Assembly (NCBI GenBank): GCA_003643935.1
Contig: QMLJ01000054.1
Location: 1 to 7,031 of the forward strand
DNA length: 7,031 nucleotides
Direction: 5' to 3'
Source: Deltaproteobacteria bacterium
GTDB lineage: Bacteria > Desulfobacterota > Desulfomonilia > UBA1062
Under the pieces are notes generated by a model. That model had not been told where the DNA came from. It saw only the letters and a list, made by a program, of their open reading frames with translations, and ran no database searches. This document shows positions 1 to 6,749 of this stretch, piece by piece (position 1 is the stretch's first letter; each line of letters starts with the position of its first letter). The position numbers and the translations under genes were made by a program.

Positions 1-11
1 CTAAAGGAGTC

Positions 12-383
12 ATGGGAAAAGATCATATACAAGAACAGGTGATGCAAGACCTCGTGTCCTGGAGGCAGACTCTGAAAGCCGGCCTTGAAGCCCTTTCCCA
101 GGGGAAAACACAAGAGATTGGGAAACTGGTTGAGAGTGCAGACCTTATAAGGTTGCGACTTGACAAGACCTTACCCCTGGTAAGGAGGGCAGCCATGGTC
201 AAGGATTACAAGGGAATAATGCTTGATATAAAGGAAATGCAGGACACCCTGATAAACGAACTGAACAGGTCCAGCCACTTGGTTAAACAAAAGCTGGACA
301 CATTGGCCAAGAACAGATCACTGATGCAAGGATACAGGAAATCCAGGAAAGTCTATCCCAGGTTTCTGAGCAAACTCACCTAG
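12..383 (+). CDS. Small all-helical protein, possible FliT/FlgN-like flagellar chaperone
   Basis: The 123-residue protein has no signal peptide, no membrane segment and no cysteine. It reads as long amphipathic helices, with heptad-like Leu/Ile spacing through roughly residues 1-100, then a basic tail (GYRKSRKVYPRF). The ATG follows a strong Shine-Dalgarno AAAGGAG at 3-9 with a 2-nt gap; no other upstream start fits inside the window. Small helical proteins of this size, with an Asn near the start of the last helix and a basic GYR-type tail, occur as FliT/FlgN-type export chaperones or as unnamed proteins at the end of flagellar operons. That assignment rests on general resemblance, not a diagnostic motif. 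The upstream neighbour is outside the window, so the operon cannot be tested. The reading frame is secure; the function is not. Confidence 0.75.
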   Translation: MGKDHIQEQVMQDLVSWRQTLKAGLEALSQGKTQEIGKLVESADLIRLRLDKTLPLVRRAAMVKDYKGIMLDIKEMQDTLINELNRSSHLVKQKLDTLAKNRSLMQGYRKSRKVYPRFLSKLT

Positions 384-468
384 AATTCTTCGGACGTCAG
401 CCGACCTCTTTGATCCATACACAAGTACCAGGCGAAATTTTTAGCTTAGACTTGTTTAGTATCCCTGT

Positions 469-474
469 TATACA
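469..474 (+). promoter_or_regulatory. Candidate extended -10 promoter for the small exported protein
   Basis: The gap 384-519 holds no gene. It contains TATACA at 469-474 preceded by TG one base upstream (466-467), an extended -10 arrangement. No good -35 box lies 17 bp upstream (TTAGAC at 446-451 is poor). The position, about 45 bp before the ATG at 520, is reasonable. A weak TCGG/CCGA inverted repeat (390-404) just after the preceding stop is too short to call a terminator. Confidence 0.3.
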
Positions 475-519
475 TGTACAGTACCTATCCATTATCACAT
501 AAAAGAGGAGGTGTTGATA

Positions 520-852
520 ATGAAGCATAAACATAAAGGGGATAGAGATAAGTGGACCATAATAATTGTGCTATTCATAGTCATGTACCTTCTTCCATCA
601 ACTTCGCTTGCTTTTGATGGCACAGCACCCCAGGTTACAAGGCTTGATGCAAAGACATTTGTCATTGCAAAAGAGTGGGCAAGCGAAATAAGGGTATTCC
701 TTTTAAAAGTAGAGGATAATAACAAGATGGTATTAATTGACTCATGCTCCATCGATTATATGACGCTGAAACCACGGCATGCCGCCAGCACCCTAAGCCC
801 GAAGAAGGATGGTTCCCTTGAGACCACGCCCATTATAAAAAAGATAAAGTAA
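520..852 (+). CDS. Short exported protein of unknown function
   Basis: The protein has 110 residues from the ATG at 520. A GTG at 511 in the same frame would add three residues, but it overlaps the Shine-Dalgarno GAGGAGG (505-511). The ATG lies 8 nt after that site and is the better start. The N-terminus is a clear Sec signal peptide: a basic stretch (KHKHKGDRDK, residues 2-11), a hydrophobic core (residues 12-25), then S-L-A at 29-31, suggesting cleavage before F32. The mature part, about 79 residues, is polar with one Cys (in IDSCSID) and a lysine-rich end (IIKKIK). I recognise no domain. A periplasmic or secreted location is inferred from the signal peptide alone. It stands alone between two intergenic gaps, so the neighbours say little about its job. 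Confidence 0.7.
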   Translation: MKHKHKGDRDKWTIIIVLFIVMYLLPSTSLAFDGTAPQVTRLDAKTFVIAKEWASEIRVFLLKVEDNNKMVLIDSCSIDYMTLKPRHAASTLSPKKDGSLETTPIIKKIK

Positions 853-891
853 AAAAGCGAACTGATACCATTGAAGCATGACCGTGTGGTG

Positions 892-919
892 TTGACATGT
901 TACACAATTTACCTTAATC
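892..919 (+). promoter_or_regulatory. Candidate sigma-70 promoter for the maf-glpK-mlaE cluster
   Basis: A perfect -35 hexamer TTGACA (892-897) is followed after 16 bp by TTAATC (914-919), a weak -10. Transcription would start near 925-927. That is downstream of the ATG at 920 and just before the ATG at 929, so if real this promoter would make a nearly leaderless Maf message starting at 929. No Shine-Dalgarno precedes either ATG, which agrees with that reading. Confidence 0.35.
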
Positions 920-1522
920 ATGTTCCGTATGCAGATAATACTCGCTTCCTCGTCCGCGAGACGAAATGAACTCCTTAACCGAACAGGCTTACATTTTGAA
1001 ATTAAGATCCCAGACGTTGAGGAAATACCACTGGAGGGGGAGAGCCCCCCTGCGTTCTGCCGCAGGCTGAGCCGGGAGAAGGCCATGGCAATAGCATACA
1101 GGCACAAGCATGCACTAGTCATAGCAGCAGATACAGTCGTTTCCATGGACGATATAATACTGGGAAAGCCGGAGGATAACAGGCAGGCATACAGCTATAT
1201 AAAGATGCTAAGCGGCATGACACACGACGTATTCAGTGCTTACACCATAGTGCAACTTGCAGGGGACATTGATATCACACGACTGGTGCATACGAGGGTA
1301 CATTTCAAGGAAATGACAGAAAGCGAGATATCCTGGTACGTATCAACAGGAGAGCCCAAAGGCAAGGCAGGTGGTTATGCCATACAAGGCAAGGCCTCCA
1401 TTTTCATAGACAGGATTGATGGATCTTATACAAATGTGATAGGCTTACCCCTTGCAGAGTTGTGCGACGACCTTCTTAGACTCGGCGTAACTTACCTAGG
1501 AGGGTCAATGGATAAGCAATGA
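920..1522 (+). CDS. maf: Maf family nucleoside triphosphate pyrophosphatase
   Basis: Maf proteins hydrolyse non-canonical or modified nucleoside triphosphates (dTTP/UTP in the YhdE branch) to the monophosphate and pyrophosphate in the cytoplasm. All family blocks are present: the phosphate-binding SSSARR (residues 10-15), ADTVV with the metal-linked Asp at 71, GKP (82-84), KAGGYAIQGKA (149-159) and GSYTNVIGLPL (168-178). The KAGxYxIQG block resembles YhdE-type dTTP/UTP enzymes rather than the YceF m7GTP branch. Length, 200 residues, is normal. The start is uncertain: ATG 920 gives MFRMQIILASSS, while ATG 929 gives MQIILASSS, the usual Maf beginning. Neither has a ribosome binding site. glpK starts 12 nt after the stop, so the two are probably co-transcribed. 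Confidence 0.93.
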   Translation: MFRMQIILASSSARRNELLNRTGLHFEIKIPDVEEIPLEGESPPAFCRRLSREKAMAIAYRHKHALVIAADTVVSMDDIILGKPEDNRQAYSYIKMLSGMTHDVFSAYTIVQLAGDIDITRLVHTRVHFKEMTESEISWYVSTGEPKGKAGGYAIQGKASIFIDRIDGSYTNVIGLPLAELCDDLLRLGVTYLGGSMDKQ

Positions 1523-1534
1523 TGGAGGTTAGTG

Positions 1535-3031
1535 ATGAATCATGAATACATTATGGCCATAGACCAAGGTACAACAGGTAGTAGGGCAATGGTGGTTAAC
1601 TCCAAGGGAGAGGTCGTCTCAAACGCATACAAGGAATTTCCACAGATATACCCCATGCCTGGGTGGGTGGAACATGACCCTGAGGTAATTTGGGAGACCA
1701 CACTCAGTGTAATGAAGCAGTCCATGGACAAGGCTGATGTCGGTTCAGACAACATACGGGCAATAGGAATAACAAACCAGAGAGAAACCACCGTGCTCTG
1801 GGACAAGAACACCTTAAAGCCCATTGGTAACGCCATTGTGTGGCAGTGCAGGCGGAGTTCCAGCATATGCGATGACCTAAAGAGGCAAGGACTCAGCCCA
1901 TTGTTCCAGGAAAAAACAGGTCTCGTCATAGATGCCTACTTCTCTGCGACAAAGATAAAATGGATGCTTGACAATATAGGGGATGCAAGGAAAAGGGCAA
2001 GGGCCGGAGAGATTGCATTCGGCACAATAGATTCCTGGCTCATAGCAAAACTCACCAAGGGCAAGGTGCATGTAACAGACTATACAAATGCATCAAGGAC
2101 ACTCATATTTAATATACACGAAAAGGAATGGGATACAGAGCTACTGGGTATATTCGACATACCAGTTGAGATGCTACCAAGGGTAGTGCCCTCATCAGGG
2201 GTCGCAGGCCAAACAGATCCAAGCATACTGGGCACTGCCATACCCATTGCAGGCATTGCCGGTGACCAGCAGGCCGCCCTTTTCGGCCAGGCCTGCTTTG
2301 ATAAGGGCCAAGTGAAGAATACATACGGTACGGGCTGTTTCATGCTCCTTAACCTGGGAGATGCAAGTGTTAAACCCACGAACGGCCTTTTGCTGACCCT
2401 TGCATGCAACGCAGAGGGAAAACCCTGTTATGCCCTTGAGGGATCGGTATTCATAGCAGGGGCGGTTATACAATGGCTCAGGGACGGCCTGGGGTTGATA
2501 GAATCTGCAGCGCAAAGCCAGGACATTGCGATGCTTGTAGAAGACACAGGTGGGGTCTACCTTGTACCTGCCTTTGCAGGCCTAGGAGCGCCCTACTGGG
2601 ACATGTATGCACGGGGGGCAATAACAGGTATAACGAGGAGTACGACAAAGGCTCACATAGTGAGGGCAGCGCTTGAAGGGATAGCATACCAGGTTAAAGA
2701 CTTGACCCAGGCATTCGAAGAAACAACAGGCGAGATGCTTACAGAGCTTAGGGTCGACGGTGGCGCCTCGAGGAATGACCTGCTTATGCAGTTCCAGTCA
2801 GACATACTGGGGATACCTGTAAATAGATCAAGCTACATAGAATCAACGGGCATGGGTGCCGCCTTTCTGGCGGGCCTGTCCACTGGAATGTGGGAATCGG
2901 GAAATGAAATAAAGGCATTGAGAACAAGCGAGCGAAGGTTTGAGCCCTCGATAACACAGGGCAAGAGGGATGGGTTGTACGCGGGCTGGCTGGATGCCGT
3001 GGAAAGGGTTAAATCAGGCAGGAACATCTGA
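1535..3031 (+). CDS. glpK: Glycerol kinase
   Basis: The protein phosphorylates glycerol with ATP to sn-glycerol 3-phosphate, for catabolism or phospholipid synthesis. It has 498 residues, the normal family length, and matches E. coli GlpK throughout. Visible motifs are DQGTTGSR (10-17), NQRET with glycerol-binding R83 and E84, WQCRR, the GLVIDAYFSATK segment with Y135, GIAGDQQAALFGQ with catalytic Asp at 244, NTYGTGCFML, and the ATP-domain VDGGASRNDLLMQFQSDILG. ATG 1535 is preferred over the adjacent GTG 1532 because TGGAGG (1523-1528) then has a 6-nt spacer. The loop that binds fructose-1,6-bisphosphate in E. coli (GGKGGTR) reads PSILGTA here, without the Arg, so that control is probably absent. 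No glpF, glpD or glpR lies nearby. The stop is 2 nt before the next start. Confidence 0.97.
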   Translation: MNHEYIMAIDQGTTGSRAMVVNSKGEVVSNAYKEFPQIYPMPGWVEHDPEVIWETTLSVMKQSMDKADVGSDNIRAIGITNQRETTVLWDKNTLKPIGNAIVWQCRRSSSICDDLKRQGLSPLFQEKTGLVIDAYFSATKIKWMLDNIGDARKRARAGEIAFGTIDSWLIAKLTKGKVHVTDYTNASRTLIFNIHEKEWDTELLGIFDIPVEMLPRVVPSSGVAGQTDPSILGTAIPIAGIAGDQQAALFGQACFDKGQVKNTYGTGCFMLLNLGDASVKPTNGLLLTLACNAEGKPCYALEGSVFIAGAVIQWLRDGLGLIESAAQSQDIAMLVEDTGGVYLVPAFAGLGAPYWDMYARGAITGITRSTTKAHIVRAALEGIAYQVKDLTQAFEETTGEMLTELRVDGGASRNDLLMQFQSDILGIPVNRSSYIESTGMGAAFLAGLSTGMWESGNEIKALRTSERRFEPSITQGKRDGLYAGWLDAVERVKSGRNI

Positions 3032-3033
3032 TA

Positions 3034-3801
3034 GTGGAATTCTTCGAGTACATAGGCAGGGAGATAGTAAAGTTCCTCGAAGCAATGGGCGCCATGATGA
3101 TATTCATGGTCAGGACTATGTACTGGTCTGTAAGAAGACCTGTATTCCTTAAAGAGACGGTCAAGCAGATGGATATAATAGGCGTGAAGTCGAGCCTGGT
3201 GATCGTGCTTACAGGTACGTTTACCGGCATGGTGAGCGCTTTACAGGCAAACTACGGCTTCAGGATGTTCAGTGCCGAGTCCATGGTAGGGTCTGTAACC
3301 GCGCTAGGGCTTTTAAGAGAACTGGGGCCAGTACTTGCATCCCTTATGGTAACGGCAAGGGCTGGTTCTGCAATGACTGCAGAGCTAGGTACAATGCGCG
3401 TTACAGAACAGATAGACGCGCTTACAGTCATGGGGGTAAACCCTTACCAGTACCTGATATTGCCCAGGATAGTGGCAAGTACGATAATGATGCCCCTACT
3501 CACCCTGGTATTCTGCGGTCTCGGCATGGTAGGCGCATACATAGTAGGCGTAGACCTGCTCGGCATAGACAAGGGCCTGTTCATGGCAAGGATTGCCCAG
3601 TACGTGGACTATTCAGATCTTAATTCCGGGCTTATTAAGGCAGTGTTTTTTGGCATTATACTCTCTTTCGTGGGGTGCTTTAAAGGCTTTACAACAACGG
3701 GAGGAGCTGAGGGTGTGGGAAAGGCCACCACATACTCGGTTGTTATCTCTTCAGTAAGTATTCTCATTGCGGACTACGTGCTTACGGCCATAATGTTTTA
3801 G
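3034..3801 (+). CDS. mlaE: MlaE/YrbE-type lipid ABC transporter permease
   Basis: This inner-membrane permease subunit belongs to the Mla/Mce family, which moves phospholipid between inner and outer membranes. Its 255 residues begin with an amphipathic interface helix (EFFEYIGREIVKFLEAMG). Hydrophobic segments follow at roughly 52-72, 88-108, 141-176, 198-216 and 232-254. The conserved cytoplasmic block ELGTMRVTEQIDALTVMGVNPYQYL is split around E125-Q-I-D128-A-L, the site that couples to the ATPase MlaF. The GTG start lies 2 nt after the glpK stop. Its ribosome site is weak (AGGA inside the glpK end), suggesting translational coupling. MlaF and MlaD genes normally sit beside mlaE, but the next 515 bp has none and they are not in the window. 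No frameshift is visible, so the protein itself looks intact. Confidence 0.93.
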   Translation: MEFFEYIGREIVKFLEAMGAMMIFMVRTMYWSVRRPVFLKETVKQMDIIGVKSSLVIVLTGTFTGMVSALQANYGFRMFSAESMVGSVTALGLLRELGPVLASLMVTARAGSAMTAELGTMRVTEQIDALTVMGVNPYQYLILPRIVASTIMMPLLTLVFCGLGMVGAYIVGVDLLGIDKGLFMARIAQYVDYSDLNSGLIKAVFFGIILSFVGCFKGFTTTGGAEGVGKATTYSVVISSVSILIADYVLTAIMF

Positions 3802-3805
3802 ATTG

Positions 3806-3863
3806 GGTGCCAGGCGTCAAAAACCAGGCGTCAGGCGCCAGGCGTCGGGCGTCAGGCGCCAGG
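3806..3863 (+). repeat. Heptanucleotide tandem array, GGCGYCA type
   Basis: Starting 5 bp after the mlaE stop, the sequence reads in consecutive 7-bp units: GGTGCCA, GGCGTCA, AAAACCA, GGCGTCA, GGCGCCA, GGCGTCG, GGCGTCA, GGCGCCA, then GG. Seven of the eight units fit GGYGYCR, and the odd one keeps the 7-bp phase. The composition is much more GC-rich than the flanks. The structure resembles the short tandemly repeated heptamers (STRR) known from cyanobacteria, but I do not claim homology. Function is unknown. Confidence 0.8.
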
Positions 3864-3887
3864 AAAAACAGCTCTCATCTTTCAGGC

Positions 3888-3919
3888 TGTAGGTCGGGTT
3901 GAGGAGGGAAGCCCAACAA
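3888..3919. repeat. REP-like hairpin (GTAGGTCGGGTTGAG...AAGCCCAACA)
   Basis: GTCGGGTT at 3893-3900 can pair with AGCCCAAC at 3910-3917 around a 9-nt purine-rich loop, with one mismatch and a G-T pair. The wording is close to the motif GTAGGTTGGGTT...AACCCAACA, which I recall as a dispersed intergenic repeat in many bacteria. It sits between the two heptad arrays. Whether it is dispersed in this genome cannot be seen from one window. Confidence 0.45.
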
Positions 3920-4074
3920 GCGCTGAAAAGAAAGGAAAAGAAAGACAGGATTAAAGGAGACCGTAAGCATGAGACTTCAGGCCATGGAGTGATATGGCTA
4001 TTTTGCCCGGTTTCTTTAAGCCTTAAAGCCTTGGGACAAGGATATACCACCCCGAGGACTATTAAAAGACATCG

Positions 4075-4102
4075 GGCGCCGGGCACAGGGCACCAGGCGC
4101 CT
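4075..4102 (+). repeat. Second heptanucleotide array, GGCRCCN type
   Basis: Four consecutive 7-bp units, GGCGCCG, GGCACAG, GGCACCA and GGCGCCT, repeat the theme of the array beside mlaE about 210 bp upstream, in the same orientation. The units are more degenerate (GGCRCMN). The two arrays bracket the REP-like hairpin and purine-rich stretch. Confidence 0.65.
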
Positions 4103-4230
4103 AAAACTCCGCGCCTTATCTTCGACCTGATAGCTAAAACCAACTATTAGGACTTGATTTTCTCAATGTGAGGATTAAACTTAGTACATCGACAACTTAT
4201 TGCTATGTCTAAACTAGATAAGGTGGTATG

Positions 4231-4259
4231 TTGAAATCCGACTTGTATAAAGGTAAATA
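4231..4259 (+). promoter_or_regulatory. Candidate promoter for the oxidoreductase-ferredoxin operon
   Basis: TTGAAA (4231-4236) and TAAATA (4254-4259) are separated by 17 bp, a standard sigma-70 layout. This would give a leader of about 50 nt before the ATG at 4317. TATAAA at 4246-4251 is a better -10 on its own but has no matching -35. The site lies in the AT-rich end of the gap, the expected place for an operon promoter. Confidence 0.35.
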
Positions 4260-4316
4260 AAGTAGTGATGGCGGGCTTGATCTCTTGCACACCCGTAAAA
4301 TAATAAGGAGGGTTAT

Positions 4317-6281
4317 ATGGGTAAAGGTTACATGGGGAAAATCCTATTCGTGGACCTAGGTAAGGGCACATTCAAAGAAGAGACCATACCTGACGAGGTT
4401 TACGAGAAATACCTCTCAGGACAGGGTCTCGGGGCATACATCCTCTACAACAGAATACCAAGGGACGCTGACCCTCTGGGCCCTGATAACATACTGGGAT
4501 TTGTATCCGGGCTTCTCACGGGTACAGGGAGTCTCTTTACTGGAAGGTGGATGGTGGTTGGCAAGTCTCCCATCACAGGCGGCTGGGGAGATTCCAACTG
4601 CGGTGGAACCCTGTCGCCCGCAATAAAACGATGCGGTTATGACGGCATATTCATAACGGGCATAAGCGAAAAGCCGGTCTACCTGTTCATTGACAACGGC
4701 AAGCCCGAGATCAGGGATGCAGCCCATCTATGGGGCAAAGACACGGTTGAGACAGAAGAGATACTGATAAAGGAAGTAGGGAAGAAAAATACACGCGTTG
4801 CATGCATAGGTCCTGCAGGTGAGCGTCTCTCGCTTATAGCAGGCATATCAAACGACAAAGGAAGAATCGCCGCACGGTCCGGCCTGGGTGCAGTTATGGG
4901 ATCAAAAAAGCTAAAGGCCATAGTGCTCTCAGGTGCCAAGAGGATAACGCCACGGAACAGGGATGAAATGAAGAGGTTGAGTTCAAAGCTCAACAAGATC
5001 GTCCAGCTTAAGCTCCCGTTCCCGCCTGGTCCAATAACCGCATACGTGGGGACCCTTATTGGAAAGATGCCTACCCAGATGGTACAGGATGGCCTTCTCT
5101 ACAAGTCATTGCTCCAGAAGTGGGGTACTGGGAGTATGAACCAGATGTCCATAGAGATGGGTGACTCGCCCATAAAGAACTGGAAGGGAAGCAACGAGGA
5201 CTTTGGGCCAAAGATTTCAAAATCAACCAACCCTGACGTGTTCAAAGAGAGGGAGATGGTTAAATACCATTGCTATTCATGCCCACTTGGTTGCGGTGGC
5301 ATATGCACAATGCCGGGCAAATATAACGGCTACGAAGAGACCCACAAGCCTGAATACGAGACAGTGCTTGTATTCGGGGGGCTTGTCATGAACAAGGACG
5401 CGGACAGCATCTTCTACCTGAACGAACTAATGAACAGGGCAGGCATGGACACTATATCAGCCGGTGGCAGCATAGCATTTGCAATAGAGTGCTTTGAAAA
5501 CGGCATACTCACCAAGAAAGACACCGATGGCCTTGAACTCTCATGGGGAAATACTGATGCCATAGTAGCTCTTGCAAAGAAGATGATTGAGCGCGAGGGC
5601 ATAGGTGATCTCCTCGCCGACGGACCAAAGATAGCAGCAGAGAAAATAGGCAAAGACTCGATAAAATATGCAATACAGGCTGGAGGACAGGCCTTGCCCA
5701 TGCACGACGGCAGAAATGATCCTGGTTTTGCACTTCATTACAGCGTTGAGCCCACGCCTGGAAGGCATACCATAGGCGCGCAGCTCTATTACGAGATGTA
5801 TCAGCTCTGGAAGAAGGTAAAGAGCCTGCCTAGGCCAAAGTTTATCTATCACAAGGATACCAAGTATGTGGCTGATGAGGAGAAGGCCGTCATGGCCGCT
5901 GCATGCAGCAAATATAACCAGCTGTTTAACGGGGCTGGCTTGTGCCTCTTCGGTGCCTTTATCGGGGCTTCCAGGCTACCCATATTCGAGTGGCTTAATG
6001 CAGCTACCGGGTGGGAAAAGTCACCCGAGGAATACATGGAGATAGGAGAACGTATACAGACTCTGAGGCAAGCCTTTAACATAAAACACGGGGTAGACCC
6101 CAAGGGCTTCAAGCCAAGCGAAAGAGCTCTAGGAAGGCCACCTTTAGATAGAGGTGTCAACAAAGGAAGATCTGTGGACATCGAAAAAATGATGGCCGAT
6201 TACTGGCAGGCCTTTGGCTGGGACAGGGAAACAGGAAAGCCCACAGAAGATACAATGGAAAGGCTTGGCCTTAACCAATAA
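4317..6281 (+). CDS. Tungsten/molybdenum aldehyde:ferredoxin oxidoreductase family protein
   Basis: The family oxidises aldehydes to carboxylic acids (or the reverse) in the cytoplasm with a bis-pyranopterin tungsten centre, passing electrons to ferredoxin. The 654 residues start MGKGYMGKILFVDL, the usual family opening. Cluster ligands are C319xxC322xxxC326 (HCYSCPLGC) and C543 in GAGLC. Pterin-contact motifs are D378TISAGG and N538GAGLC; the second normally reads DxxGLC, so Asp is replaced by Asn. PEYE (345-348) and H484 (PGRHT) match active-site regions of archaeal AOR. PEYE argues against the class II benzoyl-CoA reductase subunit BamB, which from memory has a tungsten-ligand Cys there, although length and the ferredoxin neighbour resemble BamBC. 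An extra Cys, C330, follows the cluster motif. AAGGAGG (4305-4311) lies 5 nt before the ATG. Substrate is unknown. Confidence 0.92.
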   Translation: MGKGYMGKILFVDLGKGTFKEETIPDEVYEKYLSGQGLGAYILYNRIPRDADPLGPDNILGFVSGLLTGTGSLFTGRWMVVGKSPITGGWGDSNCGGTLSPAIKRCGYDGIFITGISEKPVYLFIDNGKPEIRDAAHLWGKDTVETEEILIKEVGKKNTRVACIGPAGERLSLIAGISNDKGRIAARSGLGAVMGSKKLKAIVLSGAKRITPRNRDEMKRLSSKLNKIVQLKLPFPPGPITAYVGTLIGKMPTQMVQDGLLYKSLLQKWGTGSMNQMSIEMGDSPIKNWKGSNEDFGPKISKSTNPDVFKEREMVKYHCYSCPLGCGGICTMPGKYNGYEETHKPEYETVLVFGGLVMNKDADSIFYLNELMNRAGMDTISAGGSIAFAIECFENGILTKKDTDGLELSWGNTDAIVALAKKMIEREGIGDLLADGPKIAAEKIGKDSIKYAIQAGGQALPMHDGRNDPGFALHYSVEPTPGRHTIGAQLYYEMYQLWKKVKSLPRPKFIYHKDTKYVADEEKAVMAAACSKYNQLFNGAGLCLFGAFIGASRLPIFEWLNAATGWEKSPEEYMEIGERIQTLRQAFNIKHGVDPKGFKPSERALGRPPLDRGVNKGRSVDIEKMMADYWQAFGWDRETGKPTEDTMERLGLNQ

Positions 6282-6317
6282 TACAAAAACTGATAAAAAT
6301 GAGCGTGGAGGAAGAAC

Positions 6318-6743
6318 ATGCCGTATACTATAACTGATGCCTGTTCAGGCTGCACCGCCTGCGTAAGAAAATGCCCTGTGGGAGCAATCACAGGGGAAAG
6401 AAAAAAGGTCCACAAGATAGACCCAGATCTATGCATAGAATGCGGGGTCTGCGGAAGAATATGCCCTGTAAGCGGAGCCATACTGGACCAGCTGGGTAAG
6501 CCATGCACGTTTGTCAAACCTGCCCTGTGGTCCAAGCCCGTTATAAACATAAATGACTGCATGTCATGCAATATATGTATAGATGCATGCCCAGTTGGAT
6601 GCATTTCACTCTCCAAGGGGGCAGGGGCAGGTGACAATCATGGATACCCCTATCTTAGTGATGAAAAGGCATGTATAGGCTGCAGTTTCTGTGCCATAGA
6701 ATGCCCTGTTGATGCAATAACCATGACAGCGCCCAAGGGATAG
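6318..6743 (+). CDS. Polyferredoxin with four [4Fe-4S] motifs, likely electron partner of the oxidoreductase
   Basis: This 141-residue cytoplasmic protein carries four complete CxxCxxCxxxCP motifs: C9/12/15/19, C39/42/45/49, C81/84/87/91 and C119/122/125/129. They form two ferredoxin-like pairs joined by a linker of about 30 residues. C63 and C95 are additional cysteines outside the motifs. No signal peptide is present. GGAGGA (6307-6312) lies 5 nt before the ATG, and the gene starts 36 nt after the oxidoreductase stop, so they are probably one transcript. Small four-cluster subunits accompany bacterial tungsten aldehyde oxidoreductases (AorA with AorB) and the BamBC pair. By analogy this protein would relay electrons from the pterin enzyme to a soluble ferredoxin or another acceptor. 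No flavin subunit of the AorC kind follows within the window. Confidence 0.93.
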   Translation: MPYTITDACSGCTACVRKCPVGAITGERKKVHKIDPDLCIECGVCGRICPVSGAILDQLGKPCTFVKPALWSKPVININDCMSCNICIDACPVGCISLSKGAGAGDNHGYPYLSDEKACIGCSFCAIECPVDAITMTAPKG

Positions 6744-6749
6744 TAAAAA

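Larger units (their letters stand above)
3802..4316. other. Gene-free region of about 515 bp with repeats
   Basis: I find no credible gene here. Open frames are short and their translations are low complexity, dominated by the repeats. In order the region holds a heptad repeat array, a REP-like hairpin, a purine-rich stretch (about 3921-3960), a small hairpin CTTTAA/TTAAAG (4014-4028), a second heptad array, and an AT-richer leader before the oxidoreductase with a candidate promoter. AAAGGAG at 3953-3959 precedes an ATG at 3969 that opens only seven codons. It may be a remnant of a gene start or chance. Confidence 0.6.

Noticed and set aside
495..752. A minus-strand open frame opposite the exported protein
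   Set aside because: The plus-strand gene has a strong ribosome site and a clean signal peptide. The reverse frame has neither and looks like a shadow.
3806..4102. A CRISPR array
   Set aside because: The units are 7 bp in direct tandem with no spacers of uniform length, and no cas gene is nearby.
3817..4143. A minus-strand open frame of 108 codons across the repeat-rich gap
   Set aside because: Its ends are translations of the two heptad arrays (repeats such as WRLTP and PGAR), and the middle has no recognisable domain. The frame is open because of the repeats, not because of coding.
3899..4150. A plus-strand open frame of 83 codons in the same gap
   Set aside because: It begins inside the REP-like hairpin, runs through a purine-rich stretch and ends in the second heptad array. 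The composition is unlike the neighbouring genes.
6200..6637. A long minus-strand open frame (145 codons) opposite the end of the oxidoreductase and the ferredoxin
   Set aside because: The plus strand carries four exact ferredoxin motifs. The reverse translation is a His/Pro/Ser-rich shadow of these with no domain.
4317..6743. BamBC class II benzoyl-CoA reductase subunits
   Set aside because: Length and gene order fit, but the PEYE motif and His of canonical aldehyde oxidoreductases are kept, and no other benzoyl-CoA pathway gene is in the window. The idea is set aside, not excluded.
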